Below are positions 1 through 5,541 of a stretch of 10,707 bases of DNA, piece after piece (the stretch's first letter is position 1; every line of letters begins with the position of its first letter). Made by a program: the position numbers and the translations under genes. The stretch spans positions 147,234 through 157,940 of the forward strand of contig CAJUPB010000004.1 of NCBI GenBank assembly GCA_910588155.1, read 5' to 3'. The notes under the pieces are model-generated. The model searched no databases and had not been told where the DNA came from. It saw nothing but the letters and a program-made list of their open reading frames with translations. Origin of the DNA: an uncultured Christensenellaceae bacterium (GTDB lineage: Bacteria > Bacillota > Clostridia > Christensenellales > Pumilibacteraceae).

Positions 1-21
1 AAATGCGACGCTTATACGACG

Positions 22-1137
22 TTATTTCAGGTTGGAGGGGTTAAGACACTTCAACTCCTCCACCACAAACAGACCGTCTTTTCTGATAAGTTTGTCATCG
101 AACCAGATTTCGCCGCCGCCGTATTCGGGGGTCATAATCAAGACCAAATCCCAATGCACGGCGGACTTATTGCCGTTGTAGGCGTCCTCGTAGCACGCGC
201 CCGGGGTGAAGTGGATACTTCCGGCAATCTTTTCGTCGAACAGAATATCGCCCATAGGCGTCGTGACATACGGATTCACACCGATGGCAAACTCACCCAC
301 GTATCTTGCGCCCTCGTCGGTGTCGAACACTGCGTTGCACTTCTCCGTGAAGTTGCTGGTCGCCTCGATAATCTTGCCGTCCTTGAAGGTCAGGCGAACG
401 TCTTCGTATCTCGTGCCGTTTTCAATGGACGGCGCATTGTAATGGATAACGCCGTTTACGCTGTTTTTGACGGGTGCGGTATAGACTTCGCCGTCGGGTA
501 TATTCATATGCCCCGCGCATTTGACCGCGCCGATACCCTTTATGGAGAACGTCAAATCGGTATCCTTTGCGACGAGTCTGACTTTGTCGGTCTTATCCAT
601 AAGCGCTTTGAGTTTGTCCATAGCCCTGTCCATTTTGGAATAGTCGAGGTTACACACGTCGAAATAGAAGTCCTCGAATTTTTCGGTGGTCATACCCGAA
701 AGCTGCGCCATAGAAAAATTGGGATAGCGCAATATGACCCAACGCGTTTTGCCCACTCTGGTGTCGTGGTGGACTTCCTGCGCATATATGCGGGAATACA
801 TTTCCACGGTCTTTGACGGCAAATCGGAAAGCTCGTAGGAATTTTTCGTGCCTCGGATACCGATATAGCATTGCATATCCTTCATTCTGACCATAGCGTA
901 ATCCCGAAGTTTTTCGTAATACTTTTGATTGGCGCCCATTCTGACGACGCGTTCTATTTGAGAATCGAAAAGCTGAACGAACGGATAACCGCCCGCGGCG
1001 TATACCTCTTTTACTATCTCTTCGACCAACTCGCTCGAAATATCGGTGGCTTCAATCAGCACTTTGTCTTCCTTGCCTACGGCTATGGAATAGTTCACGA
1101 GATTTTTTGCGAGTTTGCTTATTCTGGGGTCTTTCAT
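22..1137 (-). CDS. M29 family metallo-aminopeptidase (AmpS/AmpT-like)
   Basis: Predicted cytosolic dinuclear-metal aminopeptidase of peptidase family M29, which removes N-terminal residues from peptides. With the start chosen here the protein has 371 residues, close to the family norm. Counting from that start, the expected metal/catalytic residues are visible: Glu217 in NIPDGEVYTAP, Glu282 in VGEFAIG, and the cluster His309 (SIHF), Tyr316, His328 and Asp330 (HWDL). The frame can be extended upstream by 19 codons to a GTG at 1192-1194. I reject that start because it falls at the expected transcription start of the promoter at 1201-1229, whereas the ATG at 1135-1137 has an AAGGAG 12 bases upstream. 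No signal peptide or membrane segment is seen. It is divergent from fba. No terminator is visible in the 21 bases left after its stop. The family call is firm; the physiological substrate is unknown. Confidence 0.93.
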   Translation of the reverse strand: MKDPRISKLAKNLVNYSIAVGKEDKVLIEATDISSELVEEIVKEVYAAGGYPFVQLFDSQIERVVRMGANQKYYEKLRDYAMVRMKDMQCYIGIRGTKNSYELSDLPSKTVEMYSRIYAQEVHHDTRVGKTRWVILRYPNFSMAQLSGMTTEKFEDFYFDVCNLDYSKMDRAMDKLKALMDKTDKVRLVAKDTDLTFSIKGIGAVKCAGHMNIPDGEVYTAPVKNSVNGVIHYNAPSIENGTRYEDVRLTFKDGKIIEATSNFTEKCNAVFDTDEGARYVGEFAIGVNPYVTTPMGDILFDEKIAGSIHFTPGACYEDAYNGNKSAVHWDLVLIMTPEYGGGEIWFDDKLIRKDGLFVVEELKCLNPSNLK

Positions 1138-1200
1138 ATCTTTATCAAGCTCCTTTTTCGTTAATATTATGCGGCATTTCGCCGCTTTCGGCACGTCTAC

Positions 1201-1229
1201 ATTATATATCTTCCCTCAAAAAAAGTCAA
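1201..1229 (-). promoter_or_regulatory. Promoter of the M29 aminopeptidase gene
   Basis: Read on the minus strand, a TTGACT -35 box (1224-1229) and a perfect TATAAT -10 box (1201-1206) are separated by exactly 17 bases. Transcription would start near 1194, giving a leader of roughly 57 bases before the ATG at 1137. This placement is what rules out the longer GTG start. Confidence 0.75.
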
Positions 1230-1247
1230 CTATTGGCATTGAAATAG

Positions 1248-1281
1248 TAGTCAAACGGTTTTTTTTATTGTATAATATAAT
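1248..1281 (+). promoter_or_regulatory. Promoter of fba
   Basis: A TATAAT box at 1271-1276 overlaps a second copy at 1276-1281. The -35 region 17 bases upstream (TAGTCA, 1248-1253) matches only four of six consensus bases. A GGAGG ribosome site at 1295-1299 follows, nine bases before the fba ATG. The intergenic region is shared with the divergent aminopeptidase promoter, whose -35 box ends 18 bases away. Confidence 0.6.
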
Positions 1282-1308
1282 CGACACAAAAATTGGAGGA
1301 TATTATAT

Positions 1309-2238
1309 ATGCCGTTAGTTACAACCAAAGAGATGTTCGCAAAAGCCTATGCGGGCGGATACGCAATCGGTGCATTCAACGTCAACAATATGGAGATGAT
1401 TCAGGGCATCGTCGAAGCGGGAAAGGAAGAAAAATCTCCGCTCATTCTGCAAGTATCGTCCGGCGCGAGAAAATACGCCAATCCGCGTTATCTCAAAAAG
1501 CTCGTCGAAGCAGCCGTCGAAGATTCCGGGCTTCCCATCGCGCTCCATCTCGACCACGGCGACACGTTCGAGCTTTGCAAATCGGCGGTGGACGACGGTT
1601 TCACTTCCGTTATGATTGACGCGTCGCACCATTCGTTCGACGAAAACATCAAGCTCACTTCGCAGGTTGTCAAATATGCTCACGACCACGGCGTCGTTGT
1701 CGAAGCCGAATTGGGTCGTTTGGCGGGCGTCGAGGACGACGTAAACGTTTCCGCCGAAAACGCAAGCTATACCGACCCCGACCAGGTGCAGGAGTTCGTC
1801 GAGCGCACGGGCGTCGACTCGTTGGCGATTGCAATCGGCACTTCTCACGGCGCGTTTAAGTTCAAAGGCGACGCGAAACTGCGCTTCGACATTCTCGAAG
1901 AAGTTGCAAAACGTTTGCCGCAGTTCCCCATCGTATTACACGGCGCAAGCTCGGTCATTCCCGAGTACGTGGAGATAATACAGAAAAACGGCGGTTCTAT
2001 GCCCGGCGCGAAGGGCGTTCCCGAAGATATGCTTCGTAAAGCCGCGACTATGGCGGTCTGCAAGATAAATATCGATTCCGACCTGCGCCTCGCCTTCACC
2101 GCAGCCATAAGAAAGCATATGAACGAGAATCCGTCGCATTTCGACCCGAGACAGTACCTTTCCCCCGCCAGAGAGCTTATCAAGCAGGCGGTCAAGCACA
2201 AGCTGGTCAACGTTTTGGGTTGCAACGGAAAGGCGTAA
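1309..2238 (+). CDS. fba: Class II fructose-bisphosphate aldolase
   Basis: Zinc-dependent aldolase of glycolysis and gluconeogenesis, interconverting fructose 1,6-bisphosphate with dihydroxyacetone phosphate plus glyceraldehyde 3-phosphate in the cytosol. The 309-residue protein is full length. The N-terminal GAFNVNNMEM is typical of the family. Asp82 (catalytic) and His83 (zinc) lie in LHLDHGD, Glu134 in VEAELG, His180 in GTSHGAFKF and His211 in VLHGASSV; NIDSDLR (254-260) is the phosphate-binding segment. The insert after the HGASSV motif (KNGGSMPGAKGVPEDMLRKA) is the longer loop seen in one bacterial class II subgroup. The ATG has a GGAGG nine bases upstream. It is transcribed alone, from its own promoter to the terminator at 2330-2363. 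Confidence in function is very high. Confidence 0.97.
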   Translation: MPLVTTKEMFAKAYAGGYAIGAFNVNNMEMIQGIVEAGKEEKSPLILQVSSGARKYANPRYLKKLVEAAVEDSGLPIALHLDHGDTFELCKSAVDDGFTSVMIDASHHSFDENIKLTSQVVKYAHDHGVVVEAELGRLAGVEDDVNVSAENASYTDPDQVQEFVERTGVDSLAIAIGTSHGAFKFKGDAKLRFDILEEVAKRLPQFPIVLHGASSVIPEYVEIIQKNGGSMPGAKGVPEDMLRKAATMAVCKINIDSDLRLAFTAAIRKHMNENPSHFDPRQYLSPARELIKQAVKHKLVNVLGCNGKA

Positions 2239-2244
2239 GAAAAA

Positions 2245-2313
2245 GCCTGTCGGCGGCAACAGGCGTCAAATCGCCTGCACGCTCGTTCGGGTTTGAATTT
2301 CGGATAAACCGAA
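2245..2313 (+). other. Structured 3' region of the fba transcript
   Basis: Between the fba stop and its terminator lie three possible hairpins. GCCTGT (2245-2250) pairs with ACAGGC (2259-2264). CAGGCG (2260-2265) pairs with CGCCTG (2272-2277). TTCGG-g-TTT (2286-2294) pairs with AAACCGAA (2306-2313) with one bulged base. The first two share bases and cannot form together. No gene or recognisable riboswitch is present here, and the stretch lies on the fba side of a terminator, so it belongs to the fba transcript. Confidence 0.4.
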
Positions 2314-2329
2314 AACAATAAGGGAAAGC

Positions 2330-2363
2330 AAAACACGGGTTGTCGTTCGACCCGTGTTTTTTT
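2330..2363 (+). terminator. Rho-independent terminator of fba
   Basis: A perfect 11-bp stem, AAAACACGGGT (2330-2340) with ACCCGTGTTTT (2350-2360), encloses a nine-base loop and runs into a T tract interrupted by one G at 2364. From here to 2459 I see nothing else of note. Confidence 0.85.
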
Positions 2364-2459
2364 GTTTCTTCTCTCCCGATTTCGGCAAAGCGCTGCGGCG
2401 CGTTATGCGTGCTTTAAACCGCATAAAAAAAATTCGTGGCTCAACCGACTCCCAAATCG

Positions 2460-2489
2460 TTGCATAAAGAGCGCAAAATGGTGTATAAT
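2460..2489 (+). promoter_or_regulatory. Promoter of bioY
   Basis: TTGCAT (2460-2465), an 18-base spacer and a perfect TATAAT (2484-2489). The -10 box ends only six bases before the ATG at 2496, so the transcript would begin at or next to that start codon. No clear palindrome of the BirA operator kind overlaps it. Confidence 0.6.
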
Positions 2490-2495
2490 CTACGT

Positions 2496-3083
2496 ATGGC
2501 AGTCAAGCGTTTGTTGCGAATAAGTTATTTTATGATGCTTGCCGTCATAGGCGCGCTCGTGCGGATACCGTTTAAGCCCGTGCCTTTTACATTGCAAGCC
2601 GTTTTCGCCGTGCTGGCAGGGCTGACAATCGGCGGCACGGACGGCGCATATTCACAGCTTGCATATGCGGTTTTCGGCATTCTCGGCGTTCCCGTATTCA
2701 CTGCCGGAGGAGGATATGCCTACGTATTGGAACCGACTTTCGGTTACGTCATCGGTCTGATTATGGGCGCATACGTCGCGGGCGTCATCTTGCGTCGGTT
2801 CGGCACTTTGAAGCTTGGGAACATATTTCTTTCCGGCATTGCCGGGTTGGCCGCAATCTATATTATAGGCGCGATATATCAAGTGCTGATTTTCACGCTG
2901 TATCTGTCCTACCCCGTTGCGGAGGCATTCAAAACATTGCTTCCTTTGCCGCTTATGTTTGCGGCGCACGCAATCATCATTCTCATAATCGCGTTGATTT
3001 TGCCGAAAGCAAAAACAATGATTGGACTTTATCGTCAGGAAAAGTTTAAGAAGAACGCGTCTTGCGCCGACTGCGCCGATTAA
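2496..3083 (+). CDS. bioY: Biotin transporter substrate-binding subunit BioY
   Basis: Integral membrane S-component of an ECF-type transporter that binds and imports biotin, usually with a shared energising module (EcfA, EcfA', EcfT), none of which is in this window. The 195-residue protein has about six hydrophobic segments. It carries the BioY signatures IPFKPVPFTLQ (24-34), GILGVPVFTAGGG (61-73) and PTFGYVIG (80-87). I chose the ATG at 2496 because family members begin just before the segment MMLAVIGALVRIP. Longer readings start at GTG 2436 or ATG 2478, but both precede the expected transcription start. No Shine-Dalgarno sequence precedes 2496, so initiation may be leaderless. The C-terminal ASCADCAD is an unusual ending. 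It is convergent with the XRE gene, with ten bases between the stops. Confidence 0.92.
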   Translation: MAVKRLLRISYFMMLAVIGALVRIPFKPVPFTLQAVFAVLAGLTIGGTDGAYSQLAYAVFGILGVPVFTAGGGYAYVLEPTFGYVIGLIMGAYVAGVILRRFGTLKLGNIFLSGIAGLAAIYIIGAIYQVLIFTLYLSYPVAEAFKTLLPLPLMFAAHAIIILIIALILPKAKTMIGLYRQEKFKKNASCADCAD

Positions 3084-3106
3084 AAAAAAGGGATTACTCC
3101 CTTTTA
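3082..3106. terminator. Shared bidirectional terminator of bioY and the XRE gene
   Basis: AAAAGGGA (3086-3093) pairs perfectly with TCCCTTTT (3098-3105) around a four-base loop. A run of eight A on the left gives a long U tail when read on the minus strand; the plus-strand tail is only the TTTT of the stem. The minus-strand stop codon (3094-3096) lies in the loop, so the last codons of the regulator form one arm of the stem. Confidence 0.75.
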
Positions 3107-3405
3107 AACGATTTGACTATTTCGATAACCTGGTCTTTCTGCTTGTCGGGCACCGCCCTGAACGCTTCCAGCATCACCGCTTCTTTTGCCCGCAGTTTAT
3201 CGAAATCGATGTCCGCGTAGAACTCCGCCGCCGTTATTCCGAACACTTCGCAAACGTCCTCTATCGTTTTTCGACTCGGCTGATAGTTCTGCTCGTTGAA
3301 CCACGAATACACGGTCGTGTCGGAAACTCCGATTTCCATTGCGAGCTTGTTCAGAGTCCAACCTCTGCTCATTCTTAACTTGTCAATCCTGTCTTTTACG
3401 TCCAT
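3094..3405 (-). CDS. XRE-family helix-turn-helix transcriptional regulator
   Basis: Small DNA-binding protein of 103 residues. Residues about 4-58 form a Cro/CI-type helix-turn-helix domain: RIDKLRMSRGWTLNKLAMEI, then GVSDTTVYSWFNE, then SRKTIEDVCEVFGITAAEFY. A charged helical tail ends in PDKQKDQVIEIVKSFKRE, a common oligomerisation-type ending in phage-like repressors. The start is the ATG at 3403-3405 because AGGTGAT, matching the 16S 3' end, lies three bases upstream. The longer reading to 3474 adds 23 residues that do not fit the family. It is divergent from the unknown gene at 3578 across 172 bases, so autoregulation and control of that neighbour are likely but inferred. I find no convincing -35/-10 pair for it. 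It shares its terminator with bioY. Confidence 0.88.
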   Translation of the reverse strand: MDVKDRIDKLRMSRGWTLNKLAMEIGVSDTTVYSWFNEQNYQPSRKTIEDVCEVFGITAAEFYADIDFDKLRAKEAVMLEAFRAVPDKQKDQVIEIVKSFKRE

Positions 3406-3481
3406 ATAATCACCTACCATAAGAAAACAAAGAAGTTTTGCTTTATTGACACCATAAGTATAACCCATAACCAATTTGCGG

Positions 3482-3510
3482 TATCCCTGCGCATAATGAA
3501 TATTATCCCT
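3482..3510. repeat. Direct repeats in the XRE/unknown-gene intergenic region
   Basis: TATCCCT occurs at 3482-3488 and 3504-3510, 22 bases apart (about two helical turns), just upstream of the rightward -35 box at 3517. Between them ATAAT (3493-3497) and ATTAT (3502-3506) form a short inverted repeat. These are candidate operator half-sites for the adjacent XRE protein; short repeats in AT-rich DNA may also arise by chance. Confidence 0.3.
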
Positions 3511-3516
3511 ATTTAC

Positions 3517-3545
3517 TTGCAGTTTTCTGCCTTTTAAGTTATAAT
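3517..3545 (+). promoter_or_regulatory. Promoter of the unknown gene at 3578
   Basis: TTGCAG (3517-3522) and a perfect TATAAT (3540-3545) are separated by 17 bases. Transcription would start near 3552. A full AAGGAGG ribosome site follows at 3565-3571, six bases before the ATG, so this gene should be well expressed when not repressed. Confidence 0.75.
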
Positions 3546-3577
3546 TAAGACAAATTTATGTTACAAGGAGGTTTATT

Positions 3578-4360
3578 ATGAATTCGAAGACAGAGGAAAG
3601 AACGCGTTTTTACGACGCACGGATAATCGGCACAATCGGCGGATATCTGATTTACGACCCGAACACCAAAACAATACCTTGGTCCGACCTGACGATTGAG
3701 CAAGACGAACTTGCCGAAATAGTCAAGTTGCGGGAAAAACTGAACGCTTGCTGCGGCGGAGAATACATACTGACCGAGCAAGGAATCGAAGTTTTGCCGA
3801 ATGCGGCGCAAAGCACGAAAGAGCTGCTGAAAAGGCAGCTTGCGTTTTTCGTACAACCGCCTTGCCCCAGAAGAAAGCCTATGTGCGACGAATCTTCCAT
3901 ACTTTGCGGCAGATTCAAGACTATGGAAAGATACGGAACAAAAACTTTGGAAATGTTCGACGGCTTTGTCGACAAACTCACAAACTTGAAAATAGCCGAG
4001 CCGAGCGAAAAAGACGCGCTTGACGTGCGGAGCTTTATCGACTTCGCTATGAAAAACCGTCTTTCTTTGCGGAGCGTTTTGAACAAGATTATAAGCGAAG
4101 AAACAAAGGTCGGCGACGACGTGACCGCGGACTTTTCCGACGTCGAAAAAGTTCGGGAATTTTCGGACTTTGCTCGGGGCGTCGAATACATAACGCCGCT
4201 GTTCGAGTACCGAAACGGCAAAATAGTCGTTACGGACGCATACGAGAAAAACAAGAACAATCTTTTGCCGAATCTGATGCTCATATACGATTTCTATTAT
4301 ATCGGCGAGAAAAAATTCGTCGACATAGTTTATTCCTGTATGGTTGACATTCTCGCCTGA
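3578..4360 (+). CDS. Hypothetical protein with a C-X6-C-X6-C cluster
   Basis: A 260-residue protein I do not recognise. It is a convincing gene because it has a near-consensus promoter and a strong ribosome site. There is no signal peptide and no membrane segment, so it is probably cytosolic. Cysteines fall at 58, 59, 96, 103, 110 and 254; Cys96, Cys103 and Cys110 are evenly spaced (C-X6-C-X6-C) within a basic, proline-containing stretch (PPCPRRKPMC), which could bind metal or be redox active. The rest looks mixed alpha/beta, with charged helices around 80-90, 112-135 and 148-172. A hydrophobic, tyrosine-rich C-terminus follows (LMLIYDFYYIGEKKFVDIVY). No HEXXH, kinase, nuclease or Walker motif is evident. 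Its divergent partner is an XRE regulator, an arrangement seen in small accessory or stress modules; that link is inference. Confidence 0.7.
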   Translation: MNSKTEERTRFYDARIIGTIGGYLIYDPNTKTIPWSDLTIEQDELAEIVKLREKLNACCGGEYILTEQGIEVLPNAAQSTKELLKRQLAFFVQPPCPRRKPMCDESSILCGRFKTMERYGTKTLEMFDGFVDKLTNLKIAEPSEKDALDVRSFIDFAMKNRLSLRSVLNKIISEETKVGDDVTADFSDVEKVREFSDFARGVEYITPLFEYRNGKIVVTDAYEKNKNNLLPNLMLIYDFYYIGEKKFVDIVYSCMVDILA

Positions 4361-4417
4361 CCGCGTTGTCTCGAAAACGGCGGCGGAAATTATTTTGCAG
4401 AAAACGATAAAAATATG

Positions 4418-4446
4418 TTGATTGATTTGCCGTTTTATGATATAAT
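4418..4446 (+). promoter_or_regulatory. Promoter of the DUF4364-TSCPD operon
   Basis: TTGATT (4418-4423), a 17-base spacer and TATAAT (4441-4446) preceded by TGA, which makes an extended -10 box. The GGAGGA ribosome site at 4465-4470 follows. Confidence 0.75.
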
Positions 4447-4481
4447 GGACAGACGAGATATATCGGAGGAATTGTTTTGAA

Positions 4482-5006
4482 GTGGAGTTTTCCGGCGAAA
4501 CAACGGTGAATAAACTTATTTTGCTGTTCGTTTTTGATAAGATGGACGTCCCCATAACGGAGAATACCATTATCGAAATGTGCACGAGCCGCAATATGTG
4601 GCTTACGTATATGGACTGCAAGCAGGCTATGGCACAGCTTCTCGAAACGGAGTTCATTTATCAGTCCACGCACGACAGAAACAGTTATTACTCCATTACT
4701 CCCGACGGCAGAATGTGTCTTGCTATGTTCTATATGCAGATTCCCGCATCGTTACGCAGCGACATTACGGAGTACATCAAAGAAAACCGTATGACGTTTC
4801 GCCGCAAACAGGAATACAGCGGAACTTATTACAAGAATGCCGACGGCACTTACACCGTTATTCTCAAAATCGTCGACCCGATTCAGACCACTTTGGAAGT
4901 GAAACTCAACGTCGCAAACAGGCACACGGCGAAAAGCGTATACGAAAAATGGAAGGACAAGGCGGCACAGGTCTATTCTTCCCTGCACGAGGCGCTTATA
5001 GACTGA
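4482..5006 (+). CDS. DUF4364 family protein (winged-helix-like)
   Basis: A 174-residue protein that fits DUF4364, a family of unknown role found mainly in Clostridia. The N-terminal segment NKLILLFVFDKMDVPITENTI (10-30) is the recognisable family start. Residues to about 85 resemble a winged helix: an alpha-helical trihelix, then a hairpin around NSYYSITPDGRMCL, the pattern of PadR/MarR-like DNA-binding folds. The C-terminal half (105-150) is beta-rich (GTYYKNADGTYTVILKIVD). The GTG at 4482-4484 is the only in-frame start close to GGAGGA (4465-4470), with 11 bases between them. It is the first gene of a probable operon, 43 bases before the TSCPD gene. A regulatory role is inferred from the fold; no target is known. 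Confidence 0.82.
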   Translation: MEFSGETTVNKLILLFVFDKMDVPITENTIIEMCTSRNMWLTYMDCKQAMAQLLETEFIYQSTHDRNSYYSITPDGRMCLAMFYMQIPASLRSDITEYIKENRMTFRRKQEYSGTYYKNADGTYTVILKIVDPIQTTLEVKLNVANRHTAKSVYEKWKDKAAQVYSSLHEALID

Positions 5007-5049
5007 CGGCACATCACACGGTACACACTTTTTACAGGAGCTACATACT

Positions 5050-5301
5050 ATGGAATCTTACAGAACCAACGGCACTTGCAGCCGTCAGATTATCTTCGAA
5101 GTCGAAAACGATGTTTTGACGTCTTTGAAATTCGTGAACGGTTGCAGCGGCAATACGCAGGGTATTTCCCGACTTGCCGTCGGAATGAAAATCGACGACA
5201 TCATCGCAAAGCTGTCCGGCATTCAGTGCCGCGGAAACACTTCCTGCCCCGACCAGCTTGCCAAAGCTCTTGCCGAGTACAAGAAGCAGCACGCACAGTA
5301 A
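5050..5301 (+). CDS. TSCPD domain-containing protein (TIGR03905-like)
   Basis: An 83-residue single-domain protein. It carries the motif NTSCPDQLAKAL (63-74) that names the TSCPD domain, which also occurs at the C-terminus of some adenosylcobalamin-dependent ribonucleotide reductases. Stand-alone versions have no established function. The N-terminal YRTNGTCSRQIIFEV is typical of this family, and four cysteines (10, 32, 60, 66) could form a metal site or redox pair. An AGGAG at 5036-5040 lies nine bases before the ATG. The 43-base gap after the DUF4364 gene holds no terminator, so the two genes are probably co-transcribed. The family call is firm; function is unknown. Confidence 0.88.
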   Translation: MESYRTNGTCSRQIIFEVENDVLTSLKFVNGCSGNTQGISRLAVGMKIDDIIAKLSGIQCRGNTSCPDQLAKALAEYKKQHAQ

Positions 5302-5308
5302 AAAAGTC

Positions 5309-5359
5309 AAAACCGCTAACTACTAGTTTCCCCTTTCGTATGGAAAGGGGGCGGTTTTT
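5309..5359 (+). terminator. Branched terminator of the DUF4364-TSCPD operon
   Basis: AAAACCGC (5309-5316) pairs with GCGGTTTT (5351-5358) as an outer stem. Inside it two further hairpins can form: AACT (5318-5321) with AGTT (5325-5328), and CCCCTTTC (5330-5337) with GAAAGGGG (5343-5350). The result is a three-way junction ending in a short T run. The C/G-rich inner hairpin alone could also terminate. Confidence 0.7.
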
Positions 5360-5403
5360 CGTCCTCTATTGCAAACATTGCGCATTGCGGCGGTTTTGCT
5401 TTC

Positions 5404-5433
5404 GTCGCACTCAAAGAAGTCGCACTCAAAGAA
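5404..5433. repeat. Tandem repeat, 15 bp x 2
   Basis: GTCGCACTCAAAGAA is present twice, head to tail and without mismatch (5404-5418 and 5419-5433), and the second copy overlaps the start of the long hairpin at 5429. It lies between two convergent genes and codes for nothing recognisable. Confidence 0.8.
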
Positions 5434-5468
5434 AAAGAACGTACGGTATGCCGTACGTTCTTTTTCTT
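5429..5468. terminator. 18-bp perfect hairpin, bidirectional terminator (valS side)
   Basis: An 18-bp perfect inverted repeat (5429-5446 with 5451-5468) surrounds a TATG loop. The core is GAACGTACGG/CCGTACGTTC and the outer pairs are A/T-rich, so either strand yields a U-rich 3' arm. It is 74 bases beyond the valS stop and also backs up the operon terminator on the plus strand. Confidence 0.7.
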
Positions 5469-5541
5469 GTTCGTTCTCTGTTTTTTTGCGCGTCTGTTTA
5501 CGGCACGGCTCCTGTCAAAGATATATCGACGGCAAACCCAA

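Noticed and set aside
154..816. 220-codon open frame on the plus strand
   Set aside because: Antisense to the M29 aminopeptidase, whose metal ligands are all present.
1138..1194. Longer start (GTG) for the aminopeptidase
   Set aside because: The perfect promoter at 1201-1229 would begin transcription at this codon, and the Shine-Dalgarno sequence serves the ATG at 1135-1137.
4374..4436. AAAACGGC/GCCGTTTT inverted repeat as terminator of the unknown gene
   Set aside because: The arms are 47 bases apart and the right arm lies in the promoter spacer of the next gene, with only a TTTT run. Termination here is not convincing.
3545..4657. 370-codon open frame on the minus strand
   Set aside because: It overlaps the opposite-strand gene at 3578 and the promoter of the next one; it has no motifs and no ribosome site.
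5404..5433. CRISPR-like repeat
   Set aside because: There are two head-to-tail copies with no spacer and no cas gene nearby, so it is a simple tandem duplication.
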